A DNA stretch of 64,000 nt from Planotetraspora sp. A-T 1434 (GCF_025420585.1 NZ_JAOEGB010000015.1:62001-126000); one strand, 5' to 3'; counted from the stretch's first letter, positions 23,363-32,532 are shown. Notes: generated from the sequence alone by a model not told the origin. Program-made: numbers and translations.

Positions 23363-24352
23363 CTAGGCGGAGCCGGCCGTGTCGAGCTCGGCGGCGAGGC
23401 CGTCCCACGGGAGCCGGTCGGGCGCGGCCGCCCGACCCTCGGCGCAGTGCCGCCGGAAGTCGCACCAGGAGCACACCGGCCCGGGGCTGGGCGGGAAGAT
23501 CGCGTCGATCTCCGGCGGGACCTGTGCCGGACCCTGCGCCTGACCTTTTGCCGGACCCTGCGCCTGGCCTTTTGCCGGAGCCTGCGCCGGGACCTGCGCT
23601 GGATTGCGCTTCGGGACCTGCGCTCCCGTACGGCTTCCGCTCCGGCCCGCCCAGGCGCGGTAGGCCTCGTCGGCGGCGGACGCCTCCAGGGCGATCTCCT
23701 CGGCCCTGCGGAGATGGCGGCCGAGAGACTCGTCAGTGTGCTCCCACTCGATGACGGCGCCGGTGGGCAGGTGGTGGAGCTCTACCTGGCGGGAGGTCCG
23801 GTGCATCATGCGTGACGCCGCGATGGCGTAGATCGCCAGGGCGATCGAGGATCGGGCGTCGTCGGTGGTCAACGACCGGCGGCCGGTCTTGTAGTCCACC
23901 ACGACGAGCTCGTCGCCGCGCCGGTCGAGCCGGTCCACCCGGCCCGAGACCGCGATGACCGCCGTCCGCGTGGCCACCGTGCGCTCGACACCGACCGGGT
24001 CGTCCGAGGGATCAAGGGTCTTGACATATCCGGACACCATTTCGCGGGCGCGGTCGCGCCATAAGGCCGACTGCTCCTCGTCGCGGTAGCCCTCGGTGAT
24101 CCAGCCGTTCGTCACCAGGATCGCCGCCATCAGCGGCGTGCGGCGCTCGTACGGCTCGCGCCACCATCCGGCCAGCGCGTTGTGAACCGACGCTCCAAGG
24201 CTGTTGTGGGCCCATGCGGGGCCCTTCTGCGGGGCGGGGCGGTCGAGGTAGGTGAAGCGATACCGCCGGGCGCAATCGAGCCACGAGTTGAGGCGTGACG
24301 GCGTGCAGGTGTAGAGCCGCCTCGGCATGCCGTCGAGGCCGAGCTGCTCCAT
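23363..24352 (-). CDS. RecB-like PD-(D/E)XK nuclease with Fe-S cysteines
   Basis: 329 aa. Motifs of the RecB/AddB/Cas4-type nuclease: GRVDRLDRRGDELVVVDYKTG holds the catalytic Asp, Asp and Lys, and four cysteines (one in CARRYRF near residue 27, three in CSWCDFRRHC near the C-terminus) would form a 4Fe-4S staple. Between about residues 240 and 280 lies an Ala/Pro/Gln/Lys repeat (AKGQAQGP units). A role in single-strand DNA processing is inferred from the family. It starts 5 bases after the stop of the MBL-fold gene, so the two form an operon. Confidence 0.88.
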   Translation of the reverse strand: MEQLGLDGMPRRLYTCTPSRLNSWLDCARRYRFTYLDRPAPQKGPAWAHNSLGASVHNALAGWWREPYERRTPLMAAILVTNGWITEGYRDEEQSALWRDRAREMVSGYVKTLDPSDDPVGVERTVATRTAVIAVSGRVDRLDRRGDELVVVDYKTGRRSLTTDDARSSIALAIYAIAASRMMHRTSRQVELHHLPTGAVIEWEHTDESLGRHLRRAEEIALEASAADEAYRAWAGRSGSRTGAQVPKRNPAQVPAQAPAKGQAQGPAKGQAQGPAQVPPEIDAIFPPSPGPVCSWCDFRRHCAEGRAAAPDRLPWDGLAAELDTAGSA

Positions 24353-24357
24353 CGTCC

Positions 24358-25065
24358 CTACTCGTCGAGGTCCAGCTTGATACCCGACACGCCGGTGCCG
24401 TCCACCAGCGGCGGCGGCTCGGGCGTGACGGTCCCGGTGAGCGACCCGGCGAGCCAGCCGTCGAACTGCGGCTCCAGATCGCCGATGAGGCCCTCCTCGC
24501 CGTGGGCCGGCAGGACCCGGGTCTCGTGCGGCAGCGTGAACAGCCGCTCGCCGATGGAGGTGAGCTGGTCGGCGAGCGCGGGATACTCCCCGCCGAGCTT
24601 GCCGGGGCCGTCCATCAGCAGCGTCTTGCCGGTGAAGACCGCGCCGAGCTCCTCGCAGTAGAGGGAGACGCCGCCCTGGGTGACACCGGGGGTCGCCAGG
24701 ACCTCCAGCTCGACGTCGGCGACCGCGAACAGGCCCTCGTCCTCCATGTCGATGTCGGGCCAGGTGTCCTCCCAGGTCTGCCGCCACAGGCGCTTGTCCT
24801 TGGGATGAACGGCGATCACGGCCTCGTCCTTGGCTGCCACCTCGATGGCGGCGCCCACGTGGTCGGGCAGGCCGTGGGTGCAGATGACGGCGAGGATCTC
24901 GCGGTCGCCCACCTTCTCCAGGATCTTCTCGGCGTCCCGCGCGGGATCGATGACGATCACCTCGTCGTCGTCGCCCACGATCCAGGTGTTGTTCTCGACC
25001 TTGTGCTCGGCGTCGTCGATCTCGACGAGGCCGGAGGTCACCACTCGTTCGATACGCGCTGTCAC
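24358..25065 (-). CDS. metallo-beta-lactamase-fold protein lacking metal ligands
   Basis: 235 aa with the overall order of a glyoxalase-II-like MBL protein (NNTWIV, DPARD, ICTHGLPDH, TPGVTQGGVSLY, FTGKTLL, PAHGEEGLIG). At the positions where the family has THxHxDH, TPGHTPGS and SGDTL, this protein has Leu, Val and Lys in place of His, His and Asp, so the di-metal site should not form. It may be a non-catalytic binding protein. It starts GTG and lies 5 bases before the Fe-S nuclease gene, probably as one operon. Confidence 0.85.
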   Translation of the reverse strand: MTARIERVVTSGLVEIDDAEHKVENNTWIVGDDDEVIVIDPARDAEKILEKVGDREILAVICTHGLPDHVGAAIEVAAKDEAVIAVHPKDKRLWRQTWEDTWPDIDMEDEGLFAVADVELEVLATPGVTQGGVSLYCEELGAVFTGKTLLMDGPGKLGGEYPALADQLTSIGERLFTLPHETRVLPAHGEEGLIGDLEPQFDGWLAGSLTGTVTPEPPPLVDGTGVSGIKLDLDE

Positions 25066-25106
25066 GGCTCAGAACCCTACTATCCTCAGCGGATCAGCCG
25101 AGCCAT

Positions 25107-25748
25107 CTAGCTCTCTCCGTTCAGACGGGGGGAGAACGCCCCGAACGGCAGGTCCAGTGCCTGGTCCTGGTCGCGCAGGTCGCGGAGCGAGAGATGGGCC
25201 AGCGCGATGAAGCACCCGGCCTCGGCGGGCCACGCGATCGTCCAGAGCCAGTTGCCGAGGGCCTCCCCGACGTAGACAGCCCGGTCGCCCGGCACGCTCC
25301 CCGCGCACCACAGGGCCGTCGGGTGTCCGCGAGCGTCGATCTTCGCGTGCGGCGGTCCGGCGTCGAACCCGGCTCCGGGATCCGGGCCGTGCAACCCCGC
25401 GAGGGCGGCTCCGAGCCCGACTCCGGGCTCCTCGGCGACGAGCAGCATGTCGGCGGGACCATGGGTGACCGACGGGCCGGTCAGGGCGACGACGCTGGCC
25501 CTGGCCCCGCTGCGCTCGTCTCCCACCTCGGCGAAGCCCGTCACCAGCCAGCCCGGCGGCAGGGGCCACGGGATCCACACGGGAACCCGGGCGGCCTGGC
25601 ACAGGGCCTCGACGGCGGCCTGGGAAGGGCGCCGGGGAGGCTGGAAGGGCAGGACGTCCCCGTGCTGGTCACAGCGCCAGGCGCTCGACCAGACGCTCGG
25701 CTCGTGCAGCGGCCCGAAACACCGCGGACACGTGGGCGCGGTTCTCAC
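25107..25748 (-). CDS. DUF6758 family protein
   Basis: 213 aa. An N-terminal CPRCFGPL motif with a later Cys-X-X-His (RCDQH) suggests a small zinc ribbon; the rest contains the conserved VPVWIPWPLPPGWLVTGFAEVGD and PADMLLVAEEPGVGLG segments of this actinobacterial family. Function unknown. The start is GTG at 25748. It is 41 bp upstream of the MBL-fold gene on the same strand, and divergent from the Nudix gene. Confidence 0.78.
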   Translation of the reverse strand: MRTAPTCPRCFGPLHEPSVWSSAWRCDQHGDVLPFQPPRRPSQAAVEALCQAARVPVWIPWPLPPGWLVTGFAEVGDERSGARASVVALTGPSVTHGPADMLLVAEEPGVGLGAALAGLHGPDPGAGFDAGPPHAKIDARGHPTALWCAGSVPGDRAVYVGEALGNWLWTIAWPAEAGCFIALAHLSLRDLRDQDQALDLPFGAFSPRLNGES

Positions 25749-25819
25749 AACTACTCACGGTGCTGCGGGGAGCCGCCCACGTCAAGGACATACTCGTTAT
25801 CGAGCCGTAATCTTGGCAT

Positions 25820-26224
25820 GTGCGGTTCATCAGATGTGTCGGAGCGATCATCGCGGACGGCGACGGCAGGCTCCTGCTGGTCCGCCGGGGACGCCCGCCG
25901 GGAGAGGGGCTCTGGTCGCTGCCCGGCGGCAGAGTTGAGGCGGGCGAGACCGACACGGAGGCCGTGCGCCGTGAGGTGCACGAGGAGACCGGTCTCGACG
26001 TGGCCGTCGGCGCCCTCGCGGGGACCGTCGAGCGTCCCGGGCCCGGCGGCGTGACCTACGAGATCCACGACTACCTGGCCACCGCCTCAGGCGGGCCGTT
26101 CCGCGCCGGTGACGACGCCGCCGACGCCCGCTGGTGTCACCCCTCCGATCTCGTACGGCTCCCGCTCACCGACGGCCTCCTCGACGCCCTCTCAAGCTGG
26201 GGGATCATCGATCCCCCAGGCTAG
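25820..26224 (+). CDS. Nudix hydrolase
   Basis: 134 aa. The complete Nudix box is present: GGRVEAGETDTEAVRREV followed by HEETGLDV, giving G-X5-E-X7-REUXEEXGU. Family members hydrolyse nucleoside diphosphate derivatives; the substrate cannot be read from sequence. It starts GTG at 25820 with no clear ribosome-binding site; a TAATCT box about 10 bases upstream suggests a leaderless or very short-leader transcript. It is divergent from the DUF6758 gene and convergent with the large repeat-protein gene. Confidence 0.93.
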   Translation: MRFIRCVGAIIADGDGRLLLVRRGRPPGEGLWSLPGGRVEAGETDTEAVRREVHEETGLDVAVGALAGTVERPGPGGVTYEIHDYLATASGGPFRAGDDAADARWCHPSDLVRLPLTDGLLDALSSWGIIDPPG

Positions 26225-26244
26225 CGAGTCGGCCAACCGTCGCC

Positions 26245-26507
26245 GTGATCATGCAGGGTTTCCCAAGAAGCTCGGGGACGCGGCTTTTCCCGAATCGTGA
26301 TCATGCGTGGATTCCACCGCACGGGGTCTGAACAGGGCCGACACTGTTTGCGATCATGCAGTGTCTCTCCACCGGGCACACCCCTCGTCGTGCATGATCA
26401 CGCCGCACAAAGCGCCAGGTGGGACGGAGCGTGCGGGAACATGCGCATGATCACGCCGCACAAAGCGCCAGGTGGGACGGGGCATACGGGAACATGTGCA
26501 TGATCAC
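26245..26507. repeat. 53-bp-period intergenic repeat, copy B (six units)
   Basis: Forward units at 26245, 26297 and 26350; inverted units at 26391, 26444 and 26497. Spacings 52, 53, 41, 53 and 53 bp. One inverted unit is duplicated relative to copies A and C. It fills the convergent gap between the Nudix gene and the next gene. Confidence 0.85.
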
Positions 26508-26528
26508 GCGGCAGGTCTGGGTGAGGGA

Positions 26529-29500
26529 TCATCGATCTCCGGTTGTGACCGAGCTGCGCCAGATCGTCAGGTGATCGTCGGCATAGGTCGTCGACCGGCC
26601 GATCGCCAGCACGCGGCTCCCCGAGACGGCCACCGTGCCGAGCCACTGGGCGCCCGGGCCGCCGAGACCGTCCTGGGTGAGCGTCTGCCGGGCCCAGTCG
26701 AGGCCGTCCTCGGAGATCCACGCGGCGCTGTCGCCCTCCCCCGCCGGCCCGTGGGATCCGACGGCGACCAGTCCCTGGCCGGTGACGGTCAGATCGAGCA
26801 CCACCGCGGCCTCCTCGGCGGGCAGCCAGCCGTACTCCCAGTGCGCGCCGTTGTCCGTGGAGACGGCGGAGAATGGGCGGACGCCGTCGTCGGTCATGGC
26901 GGTGCCGACCGCCACGACGCCCGACTTGGTCGCCACGACGTGCCGCAGGCCCGCCGAGCGCGCGTCCGCGGGGACGACCCGGCTCTTCGACATCCAGTTG
27001 AGGCCGTCGGGCGAGACCCATACGACGCCGGTCTCCCGGTCGGCCGTACCCGACCCGCCGACCGCCATGAAGCCGGACGGCGTGGCGGTGACATCGCTGA
27101 TGCGCACCCCCGCTCCCCCGGCGGGCATGCTGGCGGGCGCCGACCGGGTGAAGCGCTTGAGGTCGGGGCTGAACCAGAGGGCGGGCAGCGTTCCGGTCGC
27201 GCCACGGTCCTCGCCCACGAGGACGTAGCCCTTCCGCCCGGCCGTGACGACATGGGGCGCCAGCAGGAAGTGCCCGGCGGGGACGTCTATGGCCGGGCCC
27301 GGCCTCCAGGTCCTGCCGTCCGCCGAGGTCACGAGCAGCGGCCGGGTGACCGCCGGGTCGGTCATCGTGCCGCCGACCGCCAGCCATCCCTTGGAGCCGT
27401 GCGCCACTCCGCTCAGCGCCTGCCGGCCGGGGCCGCCGAGCAGGTCGGGGAAACCGGCGTCCTTCCAGTTGGCCCCGTTGTTCCCGCTGGTCCAGATCGC
27501 GGCGTCGCCGTTGGCCGAGCCGACCGCGACGAACGCGCCGCCCGCGGCCGCGACGTCGGCGGTGTCCCTGGCGAGGCGGTTCAGCCCCGCGATGGCCTCC
27601 AGCGGTACGGCCCTGGCCGACTTGCCCTTCTCCGCCGCCATGAGAACGGGCAGATTCTCCACGTCGCCCGGGCCGCGCTTGTCGCCGCCCGCGACGAGCA
27701 CGCCCGTGTCGGTGATGGTGAGCCCCCGCAGCGTGCCCGGGATCTCGCCCAGGTCCGCGCTCTTGGTCCACTTGTGACCGTCGTCGCTGGTGAAGACGGC
27801 GTACTTCTCCCAGGCCGATTCGGTGACGGCCGCGATCCCCGCCGCCGACGACGCGAGGCCGCGGACTCCCGTGCCTTCGGAGCTGAGGTGCCCGATGACC
27901 CCGCACTGGCTCCAATGGGCGCCCTCCGGCGAGCAGTAGACGCCCACATCGCCAGCCGCCGACTTCTGCCGTGTCGGGACCAGGACGAACCCCTTCCTGG
28001 TCGCCACGAGCGCGCCCGGCTCCGGCCGCACGTCGGCGAGCGCCGCGGCCGTGCGCAGCCAGCTCCGGCCGCCGTCGTCCGACCGCAGGATCACCGAGAC
28101 CGTGTCGCCCGATCCGGGATCGGCCAGCGCCACCACCTGGTTTCCGCGCGCGACCACGGCCCGCATTCCCCGCACCTTGTCCGGCGTGCCGATCTGGTCG
28201 GTGTCCACCCTCGACCAGCTCTTGCCATCGGGCGAGACCCAGGCCACCGGGCCCGCCGTGCCGTCTCCCAGGATCGTGGAGCCCACGGCGACGAAGCCGG
28301 TGGAGGTCCTGGCGAGATCGGCGATCCGGTCCTGGCTCCAGAAGGCGGTGAGCCCGGCCGGGTCCACCGCGGTCCACGACCTGCCGTCCGTGGACACCCA
28401 CATCCCCCGGGCGGCCGGACCGGCGGATCCGGGGGCGTCGGTCCCGACGGCCAGCCAGCGCCCGCCGCCCCCGGTGACCCGGCCGACGGCGCCCGCGCTC
28501 GGTTCGTATCCGGCCGGGCCGGCGACCCGGCCCAGCTGCCAGTCCTTGCCGCCGTTCGGGGAGACGAGGAACAGCGGCCTCGGGAGAGGGCTCGTGGTGT
28601 CGCTGCCCACCGCGACGACCGTCGAGCCGACCGACGTGATCGCGTTGAGCACCTGGCTGGAGCCGTTGCCGGGCAGGCCGGGCGCGGCGAACGCCGCGTC
28701 GCCGGACTGGCCGTCCCCGGCCGCCAGCCGAAGGCCCGTCGTGGACGGGGTTCTGGCCCAGTTGACGACCCCCACGCCCAACAGGCCGGCCGCGATCAGG
28801 ACCAGCGCGATGAGGACGGGCGTCACCAGCCTCCCGGGCCGGATTCGGCGTGGCGGAAGGACCCGCCGGTGGCGGCGTGTCCCGCCCCCTTTCGGCGGGC
28901 CAGTGGCCACCAGCACGTCCGGTTTGGCGGGCCTGCCTCCCGGTGGACGCCCGATTCGCTGCACCGGCTCCGGAACAGGCTCGTCCAACTCCCCGGAGAC
29001 CGGGTGATGCGCCGGCTGATGCTCGGGCTGTCCCGGCCGCCTGGAACCGGGCTGGTGACCCCACCCCTGGGTCCGCTCAGGGTCGGACTGTTCGAGGTGC
29101 CCCGGCACAGACTGCTGCTGCGGCCACCCGGTTCCGGACTGGTGTCCCTGTTCGGGGACGGGCTGTTCGTGTCCGGGCGCGGACCGCTGACCCGGCTGTC
29201 CCGGCCACCCCGCACCAGGGTCGTGCCCCGGCTCGTCCGGCCACCCGGTGCCGGGATGGTGGCCCGGCCAGGGTGCCTGTTCGGGCTCGGCCGGGATCTC
29301 CGGGCGCATCCGGATGCCGCCGGACGAGTCCCCCGCACGGTGACGTGGGCCCTGCTCCGGCGGCGGACTGATCCGGGACTGCTCGCTCCCCGAGGAGCCA
29401 TGCGCCGCGTCCCGGGAGGGGCCACGCGAAGGATCGCCCCAGGACTCACGGGAGGGATCACGCGGGGAAGGGTCTCCGGGGGCGCCGTCGGAGGGGCCGC

Positions 29501-30266
29501 TCGAAGCGTCGTCGCGGGAGGAGCCGCTCGGAGGGTTGCGTAAGGGGTCGCTCGGAGGTGTACGTAAGGGGTCGCGCGAGGGGTCACGCGGCGGGTACGG
29601 CGAGCGGCGCGCCCTTCTGGAGGGCATGGTCGACTCGGGGTCTTCGCTCGGGGTGCCGGACGGCGTTCGCGGCGGGCCGGAGGCGACGAGCTTGTCCGGC
29701 CGGTTCACCAGCCGCCGTGGCCTGCCGTCGGCCGATTCGGCGGGCTTTGGCGGGGCCGCCGCCGAAGGGCCGCCGGGCTCCTGCGCACGGCTGTGGCGAG
29801 GCTCGGGCGAGCCGTACGGCGCGGAGTAGGGCCGCCGCCCGCTGCGCGGGCCGTGCTCGGTCTCGGGCACAGACCCGGACGAAGTCCGGGGGGCGGACCC
29901 ACGCGCGGACCCCTGCCCGGAGCCGGACACGGAGCCGGAGCCGGACACGGAGCCGGACGGAGGCCCGGACGCGGGATCGGACTCGGACCCGCCGGCGGAC
30001 TCTCGGGCGGCCCCGGAGGCGGGGTCTGGCTGGGATCCGGGGGCTGGGGCCGGCTGGGGCGACCAGGTGTGCCCGGGAGGCTCAGTGTCCTCCGGATCTT
30101 CCGAGTCGTCCGGGACGGGCGCGCCGAATGGGGGCAGAGCCCACGGGGAGGGTCCCGGCGGGGAATGGTGCAGCGCCGGAGGCGACGCGTGCTGCGGCGG
30201 GGACTCCTCCTGGCTCTGGTCGTCGGCGGCGTGCCGGCGGTCGCGCTCGTGGGGGCCCGAGGACAC
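26529..30266 (-). CDS. large membrane-anchored protein: Pro-rich N-terminus and extracellular repeat domain
   Basis: 1245 aa. Residues 1 to about 475 are Pro/Ser/Gly/Asp-rich, with short repeats of DPSRDP and GSVSGSGS type, and are likely disordered and cytoplasmic. A transmembrane helix follows (about 479-503), then about 740 residues with many modules of the kind VAVGS, WVSPDGKSW and STDGRSWTAV, typical of sortilin/BNR-like beta-propellers. The start is GTG with AGGAGGT at 6 bases. The repeat domain should lie outside the cell; ligand and function are unknown. It may be transcribed alone. Confidence 0.85.
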   Translation of the reverse strand: MSSGPHERDRRHAADDQSQEESPPQHASPPALHHSPPGPSPWALPPFGAPVPDDSEDPEDTEPPGHTWSPQPAPAPGSQPDPASGAARESAGGSESDPASGPPSGSVSGSGSVSGSGQGSARGSAPRTSSGSVPETEHGPRSGRRPYSAPYGSPEPRHSRAQEPGGPSAAAPPKPAESADGRPRRLVNRPDKLVASGPPRTPSGTPSEDPESTMPSRRARRSPYPPRDPSRDPLRTPPSDPLRNPPSGSSRDDASSGPSDGAPGDPSPRDPSRESWGDPSRGPSRDAAHGSSGSEQSRISPPPEQGPRHRAGDSSGGIRMRPEIPAEPEQAPWPGHHPGTGWPDEPGHDPGAGWPGQPGQRSAPGHEQPVPEQGHQSGTGWPQQQSVPGHLEQSDPERTQGWGHQPGSRRPGQPEHQPAHHPVSGELDEPVPEPVQRIGRPPGGRPAKPDVLVATGPPKGGGTRRHRRVLPPRRIRPGRLVTPVLIALVLIAAGLLGVGVVNWARTPSTTGLRLAAGDGQSGDAAFAAPGLPGNGSSQVLNAITSVGSTVVAVGSDTTSPLPRPLFLVSPNGGKDWQLGRVAGPAGYEPSAGAVGRVTGGGGRWLAVGTDAPGSAGPAARGMWVSTDGRSWTAVDPAGLTAFWSQDRIADLARTSTGFVAVGSTILGDGTAGPVAWVSPDGKSWSRVDTDQIGTPDKVRGMRAVVARGNQVVALADPGSGDTVSVILRSDDGGRSWLRTAAALADVRPEPGALVATRKGFVLVPTRQKSAAGDVGVYCSPEGAHWSQCGVIGHLSSEGTGVRGLASSAAGIAAVTESAWEKYAVFTSDDGHKWTKSADLGEIPGTLRGLTITDTGVLVAGGDKRGPGDVENLPVLMAAEKGKSARAVPLEAIAGLNRLARDTADVAAAGGAFVAVGSANGDAAIWTSGNNGANWKDAGFPDLLGGPGRQALSGVAHGSKGWLAVGGTMTDPAVTRPLLVTSADGRTWRPGPAIDVPAGHFLLAPHVVTAGRKGYVLVGEDRGATGTLPALWFSPDLKRFTRSAPASMPAGGAGVRISDVTATPSGFMAVGGSGTADRETGVVWVSPDGLNWMSKSRVVPADARSAGLRHVVATKSGVVAVGTAMTDDGVRPFSAVSTDNGAHWEYGWLPAEEAAVVLDLTVTGQGLVAVGSHGPAGEGDSAAWISEDGLDWARQTLTQDGLGGPGAQWLGTVAVSGSRVLAIGRSTTYADDHLTIWRSSVTTGDR

Positions 30267-30413
30267 GCCAGTACCTCCTACCTCTGGCCCAGAGGGGTTG
30301 TTCCGGACCGTTCCACCTCTTGTACGGCAAAGCGGACGCGATCATTTTGATACCCCATCACCATCCCAGAGCAACACGGGAACGCCGACGCGAACAGACC
30401 TCTCTAGTCAGAT

Positions 30414-31613
30414 TTATCGGGAGACCGCCTGAATTGCCCTCTTTCGGGCGATTATTACTACGGCAAAGCCGTACACGGCGAACTGCACGACCGTTCCGGC
30501 GATGGACTGCCACGGCAGCGCGCCTTGCTGAAGGGCGCTCCCGAGGTCGCCGGAAGCGGCGGTGAGGCCGAACGCCACCACGTTGTTGGTCACGTGCAGC
30601 GCTATGGGCGCCTCAAGTCCTCCGGTGCGGACCGCGAGCCAGCCCATCAGGACTCCGAATCCGAACACGTACCCGATTCCCCAGTCGGTGTAGCCGTGCA
30701 GCGCGGCGAAAGCGGCCGAGCCCAGGAGGATGCCCGGCCACGGGTTCTTCAGGTAGGCCCCGAACGCCTGAAGGATCCAGCCGCGGAAGATGTACTCCTC
30801 GGCCGCCGCCTGGAAGGGGACCAGCAGGAGGATGACGACGATCGCGGGCAGGAAGCGGTCCCACCCCGCCCAGCCGTAGCCGGGGTCCGCCCCGGTCAGC
30901 ACGAGCGTCACCGTCTCCGCGACCTGCGCCAGCGCGACCGCCACAAGGGCCACCAGGACGCACGTGGCGAGCCACCCCCAGCGGAGCCGGAAGGCGACCG
31001 ACGAGAGCGTCCCAGGCGGCCGCCGCTGGATCACCCATGCCGCGCCGTACACCAGCGGGATGGCGAGGGCGAGCAGGCCAAGCTGGAACCCAAGGTCCAG
31101 GAGGGGATCGGTGAAGAACCGCGTGCCGTCCCGCGCCAGCGAGAGGTGGACGATCACGGAGAGGACCGAGGCGGCCAGGACCATCGCGAGCGACACGACG
31201 ATGAATCCGGCGACGATGGCGAGTGAGCCGACGATCGGCCGCCACCAGCGATGCGCCGCCGTACGGGCCAGCCGGTCGTAACGGGTCCCCGGAGGCGGCG
31301 GCACCGCCCACGGCAGCCGCGCCGGCGCCTGCCACGGGTGGGCCGCCCCCGGGTACGACCCACCCGGATAGGCCGCCCATGGATGGGGTGACTGCGCCGG
31401 GTACGGCCCGCCATGCTGAGGCTCCCCCGGGTACAGCCGGCCCTGCTGAGGCTGAGCCCCGTACGGGTGGCCCGGCTGGGGCTGCCCCGGATACGGCTCA
31501 CCCGCCGCGTACGGCAGGCCTGGCTGAGGCTCGGCCGGGTGATGAGGCTGAGCCGGATGGCGCTCCGGCGCTTGCGGGTGCGGCCAGGCCCGGTCCGGCT
31601 GTGGTTCGCTCAT
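30414..31613 (-). CDS. CPBP family intramembrane glutamic endopeptidase
   Basis: 399 aa. An N-terminal Pro/Gln/Gly/Tyr-rich tail of about 125 residues (repeats of GQPQPGHPYG type) precedes eight or so hydrophobic segments. The CPBP motifs are present: AAEEYIFRGW (EExxxR), FAALHGY and LHVTNN, which supply catalytic Glu and His residues inside the membrane. Family members process CAAX-type proteins or act in bacteriocin immunity. The ATG at 31613 was chosen as the first start consistent with the MSEPQPDRAW tail. Substrate unknown. Confidence 0.9.
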   Translation of the reverse strand: MSEPQPDRAWPHPQAPERHPAQPHHPAEPQPGLPYAAGEPYPGQPQPGHPYGAQPQQGRLYPGEPQHGGPYPAQSPHPWAAYPGGSYPGAAHPWQAPARLPWAVPPPPGTRYDRLARTAAHRWWRPIVGSLAIVAGFIVVSLAMVLAASVLSVIVHLSLARDGTRFFTDPLLDLGFQLGLLALAIPLVYGAAWVIQRRPPGTLSSVAFRLRWGWLATCVLVALVAVALAQVAETVTLVLTGADPGYGWAGWDRFLPAIVVILLLVPFQAAAEEYIFRGWILQAFGAYLKNPWPGILLGSAAFAALHGYTDWGIGYVFGFGVLMGWLAVRTGGLEAPIALHVTNNVVAFGLTAASGDLGSALQQGALPWQSIAGTVVQFAVYGFAVVIIARKRAIQAVSR

Positions 31614-31687
31614 GGATCCATTGTTCGCAACGGCTCCTCGCCCCAGCGCGACGCCCCTGCCATGCGCGTGGCAACACTCCCCTCCAC

Positions 31688-31731
31688 GTCTCCGGCCATG
31701 TGCGTAGAAGTCTCCGGCCATGTGCGTAGAA
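31688..31731. repeat. 22-bp perfect tandem repeat in a divergent promoter region
   Basis: Two identical 22-bp units (31688-31709 and 31710-31731; GTCTCCGGCCATGTGCGTAG plus AA) lie between the divergent CPBP gene and the gene at 31806, about 75 bases before the latter. They are candidate operators or a recent duplication. Confidence 0.8.
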
Positions 31732-31805
31732 GTTCACAGACACCAGGCGGCGAAGGCAGTTCACTCGGGAAAGCACCCACCGAAATCATCCCAGGAGCAC
31801 GCGAA

Positions 31806-32516
31806 ATGAGCCGGCTAGGACCCATGTATACGCTGGCCGCGGGCGCGGTGATCGCCGTCGCCCTCGGAGCGGCCAGCTTGAAGGCGGCGCCTGTCATCCA
31901 GCAGGTCGCGGCGCAGGAAGACACGTCGCAGACGGCGTCGTCTCCCGCCGAGGCGTCCGCGAGCGCCACGCCAGAGGCCTCGGAGACACCCACGACACCC
32001 ACGCCGACCACAACCGGCACCGCGACGCCTGCCGACACGACGCCGAAGAAGGCCGACTACGCGGGAGTCGCCCAGGGCAACGGCGGCCTCGTCGCGATCG
32101 CCGTCCGGAACGGCAAGGCGGTCGCGTACTTCTGCGACGGCCACATCGAGGCGTGGCTGAAGGGCACCGCCGAGAACAACACGATCACCCTCGAAGGCAG
32201 GGACTCGCTGATCACGGCGGCGCTCGGCGGCGGCAGGGCGCAGGGCAGGCTGCAGGTCGGCCACGCGAAGTGGCGGTTCGTCGCCCCCGTGGTGAAGAAG
32301 CCGTCCGGCCTCTACCGGGCCACCGCGATCGTCCGCGGCGCGAAGATCGTCGGCGGCTGGATCGTCCTCCCGAACGGCCAGGAGGTCGGGCGTGTGGCGA
32401 TCGGCGGCAACGGCGAGCCCGCTCCTCAGTTCACGCCGGGCAGCCCAGTCGACTACTACGGGATCCCGCTACGGCCGCAGGACCCCGACTACTTCATCGA
32501 CGAAGTCACCCCCTGA
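31806..32516 (+). CDS. exported protein with Ser/Thr/Pro linker, unknown function
   Basis: 236 aa. An N-terminal hydrophobic segment (MSRLGPMYTLAAGAVIAVAL, to about residue 30) is a signal peptide or anchor. Residues 38-85 are Thr/Pro/Ser/Ala-rich. The remaining domain contains AVRNGKAVAYFCDGHIEAWL and WRFVAPVVKKPSGLYRA and ends PDYFIDEVTP; I do not recognise a named family. AGGAG lies 8 bases before the ATG. The next gene follows after 16 bases and encodes a membrane protein with histidines, so the pair may be one operon. Confidence 0.75.
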   Translation: MSRLGPMYTLAAGAVIAVALGAASLKAAPVIQQVAAQEDTSQTASSPAEASASATPEASETPTTPTPTTTGTATPADTTPKKADYAGVAQGNGGLVAIAVRNGKAVAYFCDGHIEAWLKGTAENNTITLEGRDSLITAALGGGRAQGRLQVGHAKWRFVAPVVKKPSGLYRATAIVRGAKIVGGWIVLPNGQEVGRVAIGGNGEPAPQFTPGSPVDYYGIPLRPQDPDYFIDEVTP

Positions 32517-32532
32517 CCGCCTGGAGCCCCCC

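Noticed and set aside
26472-29543. Long + strand frame opposite the large anchored repeat protein
   Set aside because: It has no domain or convincing ribosome-binding site, and the composition of a shadow frame; the minus strand frame has AGGAGGT, a membrane helix and repeats.
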